A DNA stretch of 37,239 nucleotides from an uncultured Oscillibacter sp. (GCA_900544105.1 UQUC01000013.1:1-37239); one strand, 5' to 3'; positions 6,905 through 14,888 are shown, counted from the first letter of the stretch. Translations and numbers: made by a program. The notes: a model not told the origin generated them from the letters alone.

Positions 6905-9279
6905 TGGGCATACTCCCGGAGGAACGCCTTGATCTGGGCTGCACCCACGTAGAGGGTGGGAACCTCCCCCCAAGCCACCAACGTGGGGGCCTGCCGCAAG
7001 CCAAGAGCCTTTGCCTCCTCCGCATACTGGGCGGCATCCTTTTCCTCATAGGGAACGCCCGCCTTTTGCAGCAGCGGCTTCACCGCCCGGCAGTTGGGGC
7101 AGGTGGCCGTGACAAAGAGCGTGTAACGGTCTGCTTTCCCCGAAACGGGCGCGGTCTCTTTCACTTCTTCCACCGGGTGCTCGGCGGTCGCCGCAAAAAC
7201 ACCGTCTGCGGCTGTCCCCGTCCGATAGGTCTTTCGATCCTTGTATTCCTGACTTTTGCCGTCGTTCCAGTTCTGCACCGGGCGGTAGTAGCCGGTGATG
7301 CGGCTGTAAACCTCCGTTTTCCGTCCGCAGATGGGGCAGGTGAACTGCTCCCCGGCCAGATAGCCGTGGTCTGCGCAGACGGAATAGGTGGGAGACAGCG
7401 TATAGTATGGCAACTCGTAGTTCTCCGCGATCTTGCGGACCAGTGCCGCCGCTGCCCGCCAGTCGGGTAGCTTTTCGCCCAGGAAGGTGTGGAACACCGT
7501 GCCGCTGGTGTAGAGGGTCTGGAGCTTGTCCTGCACGTCCAGCGCAGCGAACACGTCCTCCGTGTAGCCCACAGGCAGGTGGCTGGAATTGGTGTAGTAG
7601 GGCGTCCCGCCCTCGTGGGCGGTGATAATATCGGGGTACTGTGCCTTATCGTGCTTGGCAAGGCGATAGGAGGTGGACTCGGCAGGGGTGGCCTCCAGAT
7701 TGTAGAGGTCTCCATACTGCTCCTGATAGTCGCTCAACCGCTCTCGCATGTGCTTCAGCACCCGAACGGCAAAGTCCTGCGTCTCCTCATGGGTGAGGTC
7801 CTTGCGGAGCCAGTTGGCGTTCAGGCCCGCCTCATTCATGCCGACGAGACCGATGGTGGAAAAGTGATTGTCGAAGCTGCCGAGATAGCGTTTGGTGTAG
7901 GGGTACAGCCCCTCCTCCATCAGCCGCCCGATGGTGGTGCGTTTGATCTTCAGACTGCGGGCGGCTATGTCCATCATGTGATCCAGCCGGGCGAAGAAAT
8001 CCGCTTCATCCTTGGCAAGATACGCAATACGGGGCAGGTTGATGGTCACGACGCCTACGGAGCCGGTAGACTCACCGCTGCCGAAGAAGCCGCCGCTCTT
8101 TTTCCGCAGCTCCCGGAGGTCCAGGCGCAGGCGGCAGCACATGCTGCGCACGTCGCTGGGCTCCATGTCGGAGTTAATGTAGTTGGAGAAGTAGGGCGTT
8201 CCGTATTTGGCGGTCATCTCAAAGAGCAGCCGGTTGTTCTCCGTTTCGGACCAGTCGAAGTCTTTGGTGATGGAATAGGTGGGGATAGGATACTGGAAAC
8301 CGCGGCCGCTGGCGTCGCCTTCGATCATGACCTCGATGAATGCCTTGTTGATCATGTCCATCTCCGGCTGGCAGTCGCCATAGGTAAAGCTCATGGGCTT
8401 GCCGCCCACGATACAAGGCTGACCGGCCAGGTCGGCGGGCACGGTCCAGTCCAGGGTGATGTTGGAGAAGGGGGCCTGTGTCCCCCAACGGCTGGGGGTG
8501 TTAACGCCATAGACAAAGCTCTCGACGCAGTGCTTGACTTCATTGTAGCTGAGCTTGTCCATTCGGACAAAGGGGGCAAGATAGGTGTCAAAGCTGGAAA
8601 ATGCCTGAGCACCCGCCCACTCGTTCTGCATAATACCCAGGAAATTCACCATCTGGTTGCATAAAGTAGCCAGGTGCTTGGCCGGGGCGCTGGTGATCTT
8701 GCCCGTCACACCCCCCAACCCTTCCTGAATGAGCTGCTTCAGGCTCCATCCGGCGCAGTAACCGGTGAGCATAGACAGATCGTGGATATGGAGGTCCGCG
8801 TTGCGGTGGGCGTTGCCGATCTCCTCGTCATAAATTTCGCTGAGCCAGTAATTGGCTGTGATGGCACCGGAGTTGGACAGGATCAATCCGCCCACGGAGT
8901 AGGTGACGGTGGAGTTTTCCTTTACCCGCCAGTCGGACACCCGCAGATAATCGTCCACCAGCTTTTTGTAGTCCAGGATGGTGGAACTCATGTTTCGCAG
9001 CTTTTCCCGGTTCTTGCGGTAGAGAATGTAGGCCTTGGCCACTTCCGCGTAGCCGGCACGCTGAAGAACGGCCTCCACGCTGTCCTGAATGGTCTCCACA
9101 TCGATCCGCCCATCCCGGATCTTATCGGCATAATCCGCCGTGACCTGCAAGGAAAGCAGGTCGATCACATCCGGAGCATAGGGAATATGGGTGGCGTCAA
9201 AGGCTTTCATAATGGCACTGGAGATACGGTTGAGACTGAATTCGGCGGCATGGCCGTCCCGCTTGATGACTTGATACAT
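6901..9279 (-). CDS. nrdD: Anaerobic (class III) ribonucleotide reductase with fused glutaredoxin-like domain
   Basis: 792 aa. An ATP-cone allosteric domain (about residues 1-95) precedes the ten-stranded RNR barrel. It is followed by a zinc site (CADHG...CPIC) and the glycyl-radical motif RITGYY (Gly663) with WNDGK downstream. A linker of about 35 residues leads to a C-terminal redox domain (about 717-792) with CPNC (727-730) and the cis-proline motif APTLV. It converts ribonucleoside triphosphates to deoxy forms without oxygen. The appended domain suggests that thiols, and not only formate, serve as reductant. Start 9279 is chosen for the AGGAGAAGAGG stretch just upstream. Second gene of the operon, 19 nt after nrdG, overlapping trxB. 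Confidence 0.95.
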   Translation of the reverse strand: MYQVIKRDGHAAEFSLNRISSAIMKAFDATHIPYAPDVIDLLSLQVTADYADKIRDGRIDVETIQDSVEAVLQRAGYAEVAKAYILYRKNREKLRNMSSTILDYKKLVDDYLRVSDWRVKENSTVTYSVGGLILSNSGAITANYWLSEIYDEEIGNAHRNADLHIHDLSMLTGYCAGWSLKQLIQEGLGGVTGKITSAPAKHLATLCNQMVNFLGIMQNEWAGAQAFSSFDTYLAPFVRMDKLSYNEVKHCVESFVYGVNTPSRWGTQAPFSNITLDWTVPADLAGQPCIVGGKPMSFTYGDCQPEMDMINKAFIEVMIEGDASGRGFQYPIPTYSITKDFDWSETENNRLLFEMTAKYGTPYFSNYINSDMEPSDVRSMCCRLRLDLRELRKKSGGFFGSGESTGSVGVVTINLPRIAYLAKDEADFFARLDHMMDIAARSLKIKRTTIGRLMEEGLYPYTKRYLGSFDNHFSTIGLVGMNEAGLNANWLRKDLTHEETQDFAVRVLKHMRERLSDYQEQYGDLYNLEATPAESTSYRLAKHDKAQYPDIITAHEGGTPYYTNSSHLPVGYTEDVFAALDVQDKLQTLYTSGTVFHTFLGEKLPDWRAAAALVRKIAENYELPYYTLSPTYSVCADHGYLAGEQFTCPICGRKTEVYSRITGYYRPVQNWNDGKSQEYKDRKTYRTGTAADGVFAATAEHPVEEVKETAPVSGKADRYTLFVTATCPNCRAVKPLLQKAGVPYEEKDAAQYAEEAKALGLRQAPTLVAWGEVPTLYVGAAQIKAFLREYAQ

Positions 9280-9298
9280 GGTCCTCTTCTCCTTTTCT

Positions 9299-9994
9299 CT
9301 ATTGTCCACGGATCTGTGTGCTGGGAATATCAGGCAAAACGCTGTCCCGCAGCGCTTCGATCTCTTCTTTTGTCAGGGGCTTCACGCCGCTGCCCACCAG
9401 TTCGCCGGAGTCCACAAAGGGTTGGAGGAAATAGCGCTTCGCACCCTTGAGCCAACGGCCGATCCCGGCCATCTCCTCCGACGTGTGCAGCGGTGCGCAG
9501 ACGGTGGTGCGGAACTCATAGTCCACGGCGCCCTCCATCAGCAGTGCGGCGCTCCGCTTCACCGGTCCCAGAAGATTCACGCCGCCGCAGGTCTCCGCAT
9601 AGCGGTCCGGGCTGTTCTTGATGTCCATGGCAACATAGTCCAGCAGCCCCTCCTGCGCCAGCGCTTCCAGCATGTCGGGGTCAGTGCCGTTGGTATCCAG
9701 CTTCACGGCAAAGCCCAGCCCCCGGATCTGACGCAGCAGCGCCGGAAGGTCCTCGTACAAGGTCGGCTCCCCACCGGTGACGCACACGCCGTCCAGCTTT
9801 CCTCGACGGGTCTCCAAAAATGCCAGAAGCTCCTCCGTGGAAAGGCCGCCGGTCGCACGGTCCGGCAGGACCAGAGTGGGATTGTGGCAGAAAGGGCAGC
9901 GCAGATTGCAGCCGGGCAAAAACACCGTGCAGGCCACTTTGCCGGGGTAGTCCAGCAGCGTTACCTTTTGCAGTCCGCCGATCCGCATACGCAT
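9299..9994 (-). CDS. nrdG: Anaerobic ribonucleotide reductase activating protein (radical SAM)
   Basis: 231 aa. The radical SAM cluster motif CNLRCPFC (Cys29, Cys33, Cys36) is followed by the SAM-binding GGEPT and by DTNGTDP and MDIKN motifs. The length fits the longer NrdG2-type activases (TIGR02495-like) better than the short E. coli NrdG of about 154 residues. It uses reduced [4Fe-4S] and SAM to place the glycyl radical on NrdD. GGGAGG lies just before ATG 9994; a second ATG at 9988 is also possible. First gene of the operon, directly behind the consensus promoter and NrdR-type box. Confidence 0.92.
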   Translation of the reverse strand: MRMRIGGLQKVTLLDYPGKVACTVFLPGCNLRCPFCHNPTLVLPDRATGGLSTEELLAFLETRRGKLDGVCVTGGEPTLYEDLPALLRQIRGLGFAVKLDTNGTDPDMLEALAQEGLLDYVAMDIKNSPDRYAETCGGVNLLGPVKRSAALLMEGAVDYEFRTTVCAPLHTSEEMAGIGRWLKGAKRYFLQPFVDSGELVGSGVKPLTKEEIEALRDSVLPDIPSTQIRGQ

Positions 9995-10027
9995 CTCTCC
10001 CTCCCGCTGATCGTCTCTTAGAGTTTA

Positions 10028-10056
10028 AGTATATAATGGTAAGCACGTTCTGTCAA
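10028..10056 (-). promoter_or_regulatory. Sigma-A promoter of the nrdGD-trxB-flavodoxin operon
   Basis: TTGACA and TATACT on the minus strand are separated by 17 bases. They lie about 35-60 bases before the nrdG start. Confidence 0.85.
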
Positions 10057-10064
10057 CCGCGAAA

Positions 10065-10080
10065 GCACAAGATATTGTGC
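10065..10080 (-). promoter_or_regulatory. NrdR box
   Basis: The minus-strand site GCACAATATCTTGTGC closely matches the NrdR box (about ACACwATATmTTGTGT), with near-perfect symmetry. It lies 8 bases upstream of the -35 element. A weaker AT-rich similarity (about 10085-10100, start to start 20 bases) could be the second box usually found. NrdR represses ribonucleotide reductase genes according to ATP/dATP level. Confidence 0.8.
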
Positions 10081-10278
10081 CTATCGCAAAATAATAGCAC
10101 TAAATAAAATTCGTCATGTACAAGCTGACCGTGATTGCACGGTCTCCAGCAAATCCGCGGAACAGCAAGCAGGCACCTGAAGCAAAAACCGGGACATCCT
10201 GTTGGATATCCCGGTTTTTGTTGATCCTTCTAAAATCATGCTTGAATTTACAAAAAAGGTACAAGCCTCAAAGCACGT
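10081..10278. other. Intergenic stretch between nrdG promoter and DUF1003 gene
   Basis: Apart from the possible second NrdR site at its left edge and the terminator hairpin at 10184-10219, no gene or conserved element is visible here. Confidence 0.5.
10184..10219. terminator. Bidirectional terminator
   Basis: AAAAACCGGGA-CATCC pairs with GGATA-TCCCGGTTTTT around a short loop; T-runs are present on both strands. It is placed to end the minus-strand pucR-DUF1003 unit, 60 bases after its stop. Confidence 0.85.
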
Positions 10279-10800
10279 TTATTTTTCACCGTCCGCTTTC
10301 GGTGTTCCCTTCTCCTGCCCTGCAAAATGCTTTTCCAAGGCGGACTGCCTGGCAAGGATGGCGTTTACTTTATCGTAGAGATCCTCGATCATAATTTCCG
10401 TTTTGAGATTTACCTTGTAATCGTTCTCGGCACGGCGGCGGTCCTTTTCCTCCTGCCGGTTCTGGCTCATCATAATGAGCGGCGCTTGAATGGCTGCCAC
10501 GCAGGAGAGCACGAGGTTGAGCAAAATGAAGGGAAATGGGTCGAAGGCCTTTGCCGCCAGCAGTGTATTGACCACCATCCAAAGGATCAGCACGCCGGTG
10601 AAGGAGAAAATGAATGCCCAACTCCCCGCGAATTTTGCGATGGCATCCGCCGCCCGCTGACCGAGGGTGTATTTTTCCTTTTCACCTGCCAGATTTTCGG
10701 AAATTTTGCTGTCTGCCAGCAGATTCAGCACTTCGTCATCCGTCATGTCATGGCGGATATCCTTCAGGACTTCTCTCAAAAGCTTTCTGTTTTCTTTCAT
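10279..10800 (-). CDS. DUF1003 membrane protein
   Basis: 173 aa. A soluble N-terminus of about 55 residues precedes two transmembrane helices (about 62-85 and 90-110) separated by a short loop. The conserved family stretches are visible: GSWAFIFSFTGVLILWMVVN, DPFPFILLNL and QAPLIMMSQNRQ. A charged, coiled-coil-like C-terminal segment (about 115-170) faces the cytoplasm. The function of DUF1003 proteins is not established. The start is taken at the ATG for MKENRK (10800). It lies 41 bases downstream of the PucR-type regulator gene on the same strand, and no promoter is visible between them, so the two are probably co-transcribed. Confidence 0.85.
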   Translation of the reverse strand: MKENRKLLREVLKDIRHDMTDDEVLNLLADSKISENLAGEKEKYTLGQRAADAIAKFAGSWAFIFSFTGVLILWMVVNTLLAAKAFDPFPFILLNLVLSCVAAIQAPLIMMSQNRQEEKDRRRAENDYKVNLKTEIMIEDLYDKVNAILARQSALEKHFAGQEKGTPKADGEK

Positions 10801-10841
10801 AAATATCATCCGTTTCTTTTTGAATCTCTGTCAAAATGCAC

Positions 10842-12071
10842 TTATACTTCATTTTTCGAGACATGTAGGAAGAAATCCGGTCCCTTGTTCTCAAAAAGAA
10901 TGAGGGACACACCCAGCAACAGGTCGGCATGGAGGGACGGGTCCTCCAAAGGAATGTCGAAATCCTCCTGCAACCTGCGGACACGGTAGAGCACCGTGTT
11001 GCGGTGGGTGTAGAGCGCGTCGCAGGTCTTTTTCAGAGAACGACAGCAAATCAGGTAATAGTAGAGTGTTTCGCAGTATTGTGTGTTCTTTTCCCGATCA
11101 TGGGTGGCCAAGCGGCGCAGTTCTACGGAGATCAGACCTCCGCGCCCCTCCAGATTTTTCAACAACAGGGGTGTGCGAAGCTGCGCCACAGTGCAGACCC
11201 GCTCTCCGTGAAAGCGCTCATCCCGCATCAGCTCCAGCGCTTCCCGCGCAGTGGGATAAAGCTTGGGCAGGTCGAAAAGATTGTCCAACGGCTCGGAGAT
11301 CAGGACCTTGAGGTGAAATTCCTCCGCCAGCTCAGAAAAAATGCAAGCATCTCCCTCCCGGTGCAGAAAGAGCAGTACATCGCCCTTATACAAAAACGGA
11401 TGGCTGTCCGGGATCTGTGCTTCCAGGGCCTCCTTCAATCGGCGCTGCCCGGCATAGACGCTGCGATAGGCCGCCAGGTCCACCAATGCGAAGGTCAGCG
11501 GGTGGAAATCTGCAAGATAGGTATTGGCAGTCTGAAGCTGGAAATACGCGGCGGATGAAAATCCGCCGCCCAGCAGGTGCATGAGAATATCCTCTGTGGT
11601 CTCAAAGGGCTTGTCCTGCCGACTGGCCTCCACAAACAACTGCTTGGCGAGGATACGCTCCACCAGCGCCCATGTCTGGGCGGAGATCTTCTCCAGATGT
11701 CCGTCCGTGTCCACGCAGATGAGGCAGCCAAGCTGGACCCCCGCGCTGACAAGGAGTGCAAATCGCCGGGGATATGGGCTGCCTGGCAGTTGGAGAAAGT
11801 CCGCCCGCCCTTCCGAAAGAGCCGGGCTCCTGCTGATGAGCACACCGGCTTCATAGGTGATCTCGCCGCAGCTCACTGTGTTTTGAAAAAGCTCATCAGA
11901 AAATCCCGGCGGCAGGCGATACGCCGCCACATGGAAGGTATCGTCCAGCACCAGCAGCGGACAGTCCAGCAACTTGCCCGCACTCTCCGCCAGTTGTCCG
12001 AGATCATCCTGAGAGAGAAATTCCTCCAGCAGCGTCTCAGCGCCGCAGTTTTCCCACTGTGCGTCTCCCAT
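10842..12071 (-). CDS. PucR/CdaR-family transcriptional regulator
   Basis: 409 aa. The C-terminal PucR-type helix-turn-helix is clear (about residues 340-375, with SLKKTCDALYTHRNTVLYRV), followed by the usual LxxDLLLGV-like tail. The N-terminal two-thirds resembles sensory/GGDEF-like regions of this family and has no DNA-binding or membrane segment. ATG 12071 is preferred because AAAGGGG is 9 bases upstream; ATG 12080 touches that site. Family members regulate use of purines, sugar acids or amino acids in response to a small ligand. The only gene clearly downstream is the DUF1003 gene, so the ligand cannot be guessed. Confidence 0.85.
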   Translation of the reverse strand: MGDAQWENCGAETLLEEFLSQDDLGQLAESAGKLLDCPLLVLDDTFHVAAYRLPPGFSDELFQNTVSCGEITYEAGVLISRSPALSEGRADFLQLPGSPYPRRFALLVSAGVQLGCLICVDTDGHLEKISAQTWALVERILAKQLFVEASRQDKPFETTEDILMHLLGGGFSSAAYFQLQTANTYLADFHPLTFALVDLAAYRSVYAGQRRLKEALEAQIPDSHPFLYKGDVLLFLHREGDACIFSELAEEFHLKVLISEPLDNLFDLPKLYPTAREALELMRDERFHGERVCTVAQLRTPLLLKNLEGRGGLISVELRRLATHDREKNTQYCETLYYYLICCRSLKKTCDALYTHRNTVLYRVRRLQEDFDIPLEDPSLHADLLLGVSLILFENKGPDFFLHVSKNEV

Positions 12072-12122
12072 CGCCCTCATCCCCTTTCCACCTGTGCTTT
12101 CAGCACAAGTCTTTCTTTTTTT

Positions 12123-12151
12123 ATTGTACCCGCAGTTTCTTGTTTTTGCAA
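12123..12151 (-). promoter_or_regulatory. Sigma-A promoter of the pucR-type gene
   Basis: TTGCAA and TACAAT on the minus strand are separated by 17 bases, about 50 bases before the start codon. A short inverted repeat (TGTGCTGAAAGCACA, about 12091-12105) lies in the leader and could be an operator. Confidence 0.7.
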
Positions 12152-12351
12152 GAAAAAAAGATAAACTATACAGCAGAAAAAGGGAAAAAGGAAGCCGTTA
12201 ATGTGATGTGCAGAAAAATGATACACATTTCAAGCGTGGCATCCGACAAACCGATGGCCGCCGCAGGCATTGATTGCTTGTGCGATCAGAACGTACCGTC
12301 CTTTTTCCGCAATTCAATTTTGTAATTTCATCTCGAATGGAGGAATTGATT

Positions 12352-12786
12352 ATGCTACCCAGCATCTATGGTGAAAATATGTTTGACGATTTCTTTGACA
12401 ACAGTTTCTTCGGCGGTCACAGCCCCCTGTTTGGCAAGCACGAGAGAAACCTGATGAAGACCGATATCCGCGAAACGGATGACGCCAAGGCTTACCGCTT
12501 CGCGGTGGAGCTGCCCGGCTTCCAGAAGGACGAGATCCATGTGGACGTGAAGGACGGCTACCTGACCGTCAGCGCCCAGAAGGGCTTGGACAAGGACGAG
12601 GAGGACAAGAAGGGCCGCGTTCTGCGCCAGGAGCGCTATGCCGGTGCCTGCTCCCGCAGCTTTTACGTGGGCGATGTGAAGGCCGAGGACGTGAAGGCCA
12701 AGTATGAGTCCGGTGTGCTGACCGTTCTGATCCCCAAGAAGGAGCCTAAGAAGATCGTTTCCGGCACCTCTGTCATCGTCGAATAA
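12352..12786 (+). CDS. Hsp20/alpha-crystallin small heat shock protein
   Basis: 144 aa, a usual length for bacterial sHsps. A short N-terminal arm with FDDFFDNSFF is followed by the alpha-crystallin domain (about residues 40-130), with DIRETDD, AVELPGFQKDEIHVDVKDGYLTV (split strands), the FYVGDV segment, YESGVLTVLIPKKE, and a C-terminal tail lacking a clear IxI. ATP-independent holdase that binds unfolding proteins in the cytoplasm. The start is fixed by GGAGG eight bases before ATG 12352. No CIRCE or other heat-shock operator is seen upstream (12152-12351). Confidence 0.93.
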   Translation: MLPSIYGENMFDDFFDNSFFGGHSPLFGKHERNLMKTDIRETDDAKAYRFAVELPGFQKDEIHVDVKDGYLTVSAQKGLDKDEEDKKGRVLRQERYAGACSRSFYVGDVKAEDVKAKYESGVLTVLIPKKEPKKIVSGTSVIVE

Positions 12787-12840
12787 ACAGCTTCGGCGCG
12801 CCGTTGTGCGCCGGATGCAAAGCTGCTGAAGCAGCCCTGC

Positions 12841-12874
12841 GGCTTGCCGTCTGCGTATCAACAGGCGGCAAGCC
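12841..12874 (+). terminator. Hairpin after hsp20
   Basis: GGCTTGCCG/CGGCAAGCC with CTG/CAG inside; only a weak T-rich tail (atttcatct). It may be a leaky terminator between hsp20 and the small ORF that follows. Confidence 0.5.
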
Positions 12875-12907
12875 ATTTCATCTAAAATATATCACGGAGA
12901 ATCACCG

Positions 12908-13078
12908 ATGAAAGAAGACCGCCGCCCGCAGGAGATCTGCGCAATTTGGATCGACCACGCAAATCGAATCATCTCATTCCGCAAAGAAGATGGTTTTGAG
13001 CCACGCGCCTTTCTCTCACCAGATGAACAAATGCAGTATGCGTTGGAAAAATGCTCCAACGGCTACCGGGTCCAATGA
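12908..13078 (+). CDS. Small hypothetical protein (56 aa)
   Basis: ATG 12908 is preceded by GGAG at an eight-base spacing and opens 56 codons to TGA. The product is soluble and charged, with the segment AIWIDHANRIISFRKEDG near residues 12-29. That segment recalls the first strands of 'WIDH' proteins related to eRF1/translational-machinery-like families, but the protein is far too short to be a full member. It could be a small protein in its own right or a truncated remnant. It lies 34 bases after the hairpin following hsp20. Confidence 0.5.
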   Translation: MKEDRRPQEICAIWIDHANRIISFRKEDGFEPRAFLSPDEQMQYALEKCSNGYRVQ

Positions 13079-13150
13079 CCGTTGAGAATTCTGCATGTGG
13101 GCGTGTGAGCATTTCCGCAATGTTCCGTCCCCATTCTCATGGACCGCAAA

Positions 13151-13182
13151 AGAAGGATGATTTCTGTTGAAATCATCCTTCT
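13151..13182. repeat. Left copy of a duplicated hairpin flanking the MITE-like element
   Basis: A 14-bp perfect stem (AGAAGGATGATTTC/GAAATCATCCTTCT) with loop TGTT. It differs by one base from the hairpin at 13345-13376. The two copies are direct repeats bordering a 162-base element. Confidence 0.85.
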
Positions 13183-13344
13183 GAGACTGTCGATAAAGTG
13201 GTAAATTCTCCGCGACGGTAAGGAAGGGTGTGCGCGGGAAACCCAAGAAGGGTGTCCTGCGCCATTGGAATCCTAAGTTTTCAGAACTTTTATAAAGTTC
13301 TGAAAACTGGCTCAGCGGGGCGAAAAAACTTTTTCGACACGCTG
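13183..13344. mobile_element. MITE-like dispersed repeat element (162 nt core)
   Basis: The ends are imperfect inverted repeats: the left reads CTGAGACTGTCGATAAAGT and the right end, reverse-complemented, reads CTCAGCGTGTCGAAAAAGT (15 of 19 identical; the outermost bases belong to the flanking hairpins). The interior holds a perfect 15-bp hairpin (about 13274-13308) and no credible ORF. The first 69 bases (13183-13251) recur without mismatch at 37171-37239. Size, inverted ends, internal structure, absence of coding sequence and multiple copies fit a miniature inverted-repeat element. Confidence 0.7.
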
Positions 13345-13380
13345 AGAAGGATGATTTCTGATGAAATCATCCTTCTTTTC
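13345..13380 (+). terminator. Right copy of the duplicated hairpin, with T-run
   Basis: The same 32-base hairpin as 13151-13182 with loop TGAT, followed by TTTTC, so it can act as an intrinsic terminator. Confidence 0.75.
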
Positions 13381-13488
13381 ATATCAGGACGGCAGTTTTA
13401 GGAATTGAAACGCTTGACAAAAAACGTAGGATATGGTGCACTATAATTATAGTCTTATCCGGTTTCCGCTAAAAGGAGGAGATGGAAT

Positions 13489-14264
13489 TTGAAAAAGCTG
13501 CTGATCTGTTTCGTGCTTCTCTGTATCTTCCCACTGAGTTTTTCCGCGTGTTCCTCAAAGCGAAACGGCGGTTCCGACGATCCCGGTGATTTTGCCGATC
13601 ACGGAGGAGAACCTATGGAGTTCCAGCGCTTCTCCCTGTCAGAAACGCGCAGAGCTATGTCTACGAGGGCCGCAAAACGGAAACCGGCGTGTATGAAGCG
13701 GGCACATGGGAACTGTCGGAGCAAGCCCGGAGCCTCTGGCTGCGCCTCAACTTCGCCGGGGAGTATTCCGAGGGCATACGTCCCGTCCAAATTCAGGGGC
13801 GGAAATACCTGCCCATGTTCCCCGCCCGTGACAGCGTCTATACCATTGCTCAGGTCCGGGAGAAATTTTTGGAGGTCTTTTCCGAGGAATTTACGGATAA
13901 AACCCTGAATACCGCCATTGCGAACAAAGATCTGCTCGAATATAACGGCAATGTCTACGCAGCGTGCAAGAAAAATAAGGGTGAGACCTCCTACAACAGT
14001 TGGGCGGATCATATTCAGGACGATGGGGACGGGAAATTCACAGTGGTGATGGGCGTCAGCATGCCGCCGGACGGCAACACAGTCTACGTGGAGCTACCGG
14101 CGGAGAAAAACGCGGCGGGACATTTCGTTTTTACAGATTATCCTTACCGGGACCAGTCGGAATGGCCCCGCTTCTCACTTTCCTATTCTCTGTTCCAAGC
14201 CATTCAACGCTGCACGGGAAATAACAGAAAACCACAGATTACCTTCAAAGGAGTATTGCTATGA
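13489..14264 (+). pseudogene. Lipoprotein gene interrupted by a frameshift
   Basis: The gene begins with TTG behind AAAGGAGGAG. The first frame encodes a lipoprotein signal peptide (MKKLLICFV...LSFSACSS, lipobox Cys at about residue 21) and about 20 more residues. Between roughly 13590 and 13680 the coding pattern passes to another frame, which then runs to TGA at 14264 and contains convincing protein sequence (WELSEQARSLWLRLNFAGEY, ARDSVYTIAQVREKFLEVF, a C-terminal beta-rich part). Joined, this would be a secreted lipoprotein of about 258 residues. No family recognised. The frameshift may be real decay or a sequencing/assembly error. The stop overlaps the next gene by ATGA, as in an operon. 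Confidence 0.6.
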
Positions 14265-14560
14265 AAATGATAGATCCCGCCGCCATGTCTCGGTTTGTTG
14301 CCTTGCGGGAGGCTGCTCAGAAGATCCATCGCCTGTCTCCCCCCGTCCGCATGATGGAGCAACCACCTCACGAAAACCGGAATACCGCCTCTGTTGCTCT
14401 GGAATTTCCCACGCCTTTGGTGGTTCTCAATTCCACCGTCCGACAAACCCTTTCGTCCCTGATCTGCCAGTGCGACACCATGCAGACGGATAAGACGGAC
14501 ATCGGCGTCTGCTTCACCTTTACCGTTTCTGAAATTTGGATCACAGATAAGTCGAAATAA
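14261..14560 (+). CDS. Hypothetical protein (99 aa)
   Basis: ATG 14261 overlaps the lipoprotein stop and is preceded by AAAGGAG at seven bases, a strong ribosome site; ATG 14267 is an alternative. The protein is soluble, with a helical N-terminus (residues 5-30) and a C-terminal half rich in beta strands (SVALEFPTPLVVLNSTVRQ, GVCFTFTVSEIW). No known domain recognised. It is probably co-transcribed with the lipoprotein gene, and the two may act together at the envelope, but this protein has no signal peptide. Confidence 0.55.
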   Translation: MKMIDPAAMSRFVALREAAQKIHRLSPPVRMMEQPPHENRNTASVALEFPTPLVVLNSTVRQTLSSLICQCDTMQTDKTDIGVCFTFTVSEIWITDKSK

Positions 14561-14888
14561 AGTACGTTTCCGGTAAGGAATAGTTGGAACATGATTCGTT
14601 CCAAGTGCACTGCTTTCGTCAAAAACAGCCCAGATACCAGCGACAGAGCGAACATTACATAGCGCAAAACGCCCACCACGCTGAACGATATGGACGTTCT
14701 CCGTTTCACCGGTCAAAACCGGCAGGATCCGCGGTCATCAGGCTCAGGTCAATATATGGCGTTGGTTTTGTCAGTCGCAGTTACCTGTGCCGCATTTCTA
14801 CTATATCAGAGGGCGCTTCATTTTTTCTCATCGGCAGAAGCCGCGTTTGAACCTCGCGCCCCGTGAGTGGCTTTCAGTATACAAAAAG
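14561..14888. other. Unclear stretch, possible gene remnants
   Basis: No solid gene. On the plus strand 14690-14866 encodes 58 residues with one hydrophobic helix (residues about 23-40) but no ribosome site. On the minus strand a GTG-started frame (14709 leftwards) encodes a convincing hydrophobic N-terminus of about 55 residues, then runs antisense through the 99-aa gene; it also lacks a ribosome site. One or both may be remains of deleted membrane-protein genes. Confidence 0.35.

Noticed and set aside
14368..14709. 113-codon minus-strand frame with a hydrophobic start
   Set aside because: No ribosome site, and its second half is antisense to the 99-aa gene that has a strong ribosome site. 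Kept only as a possible remnant.
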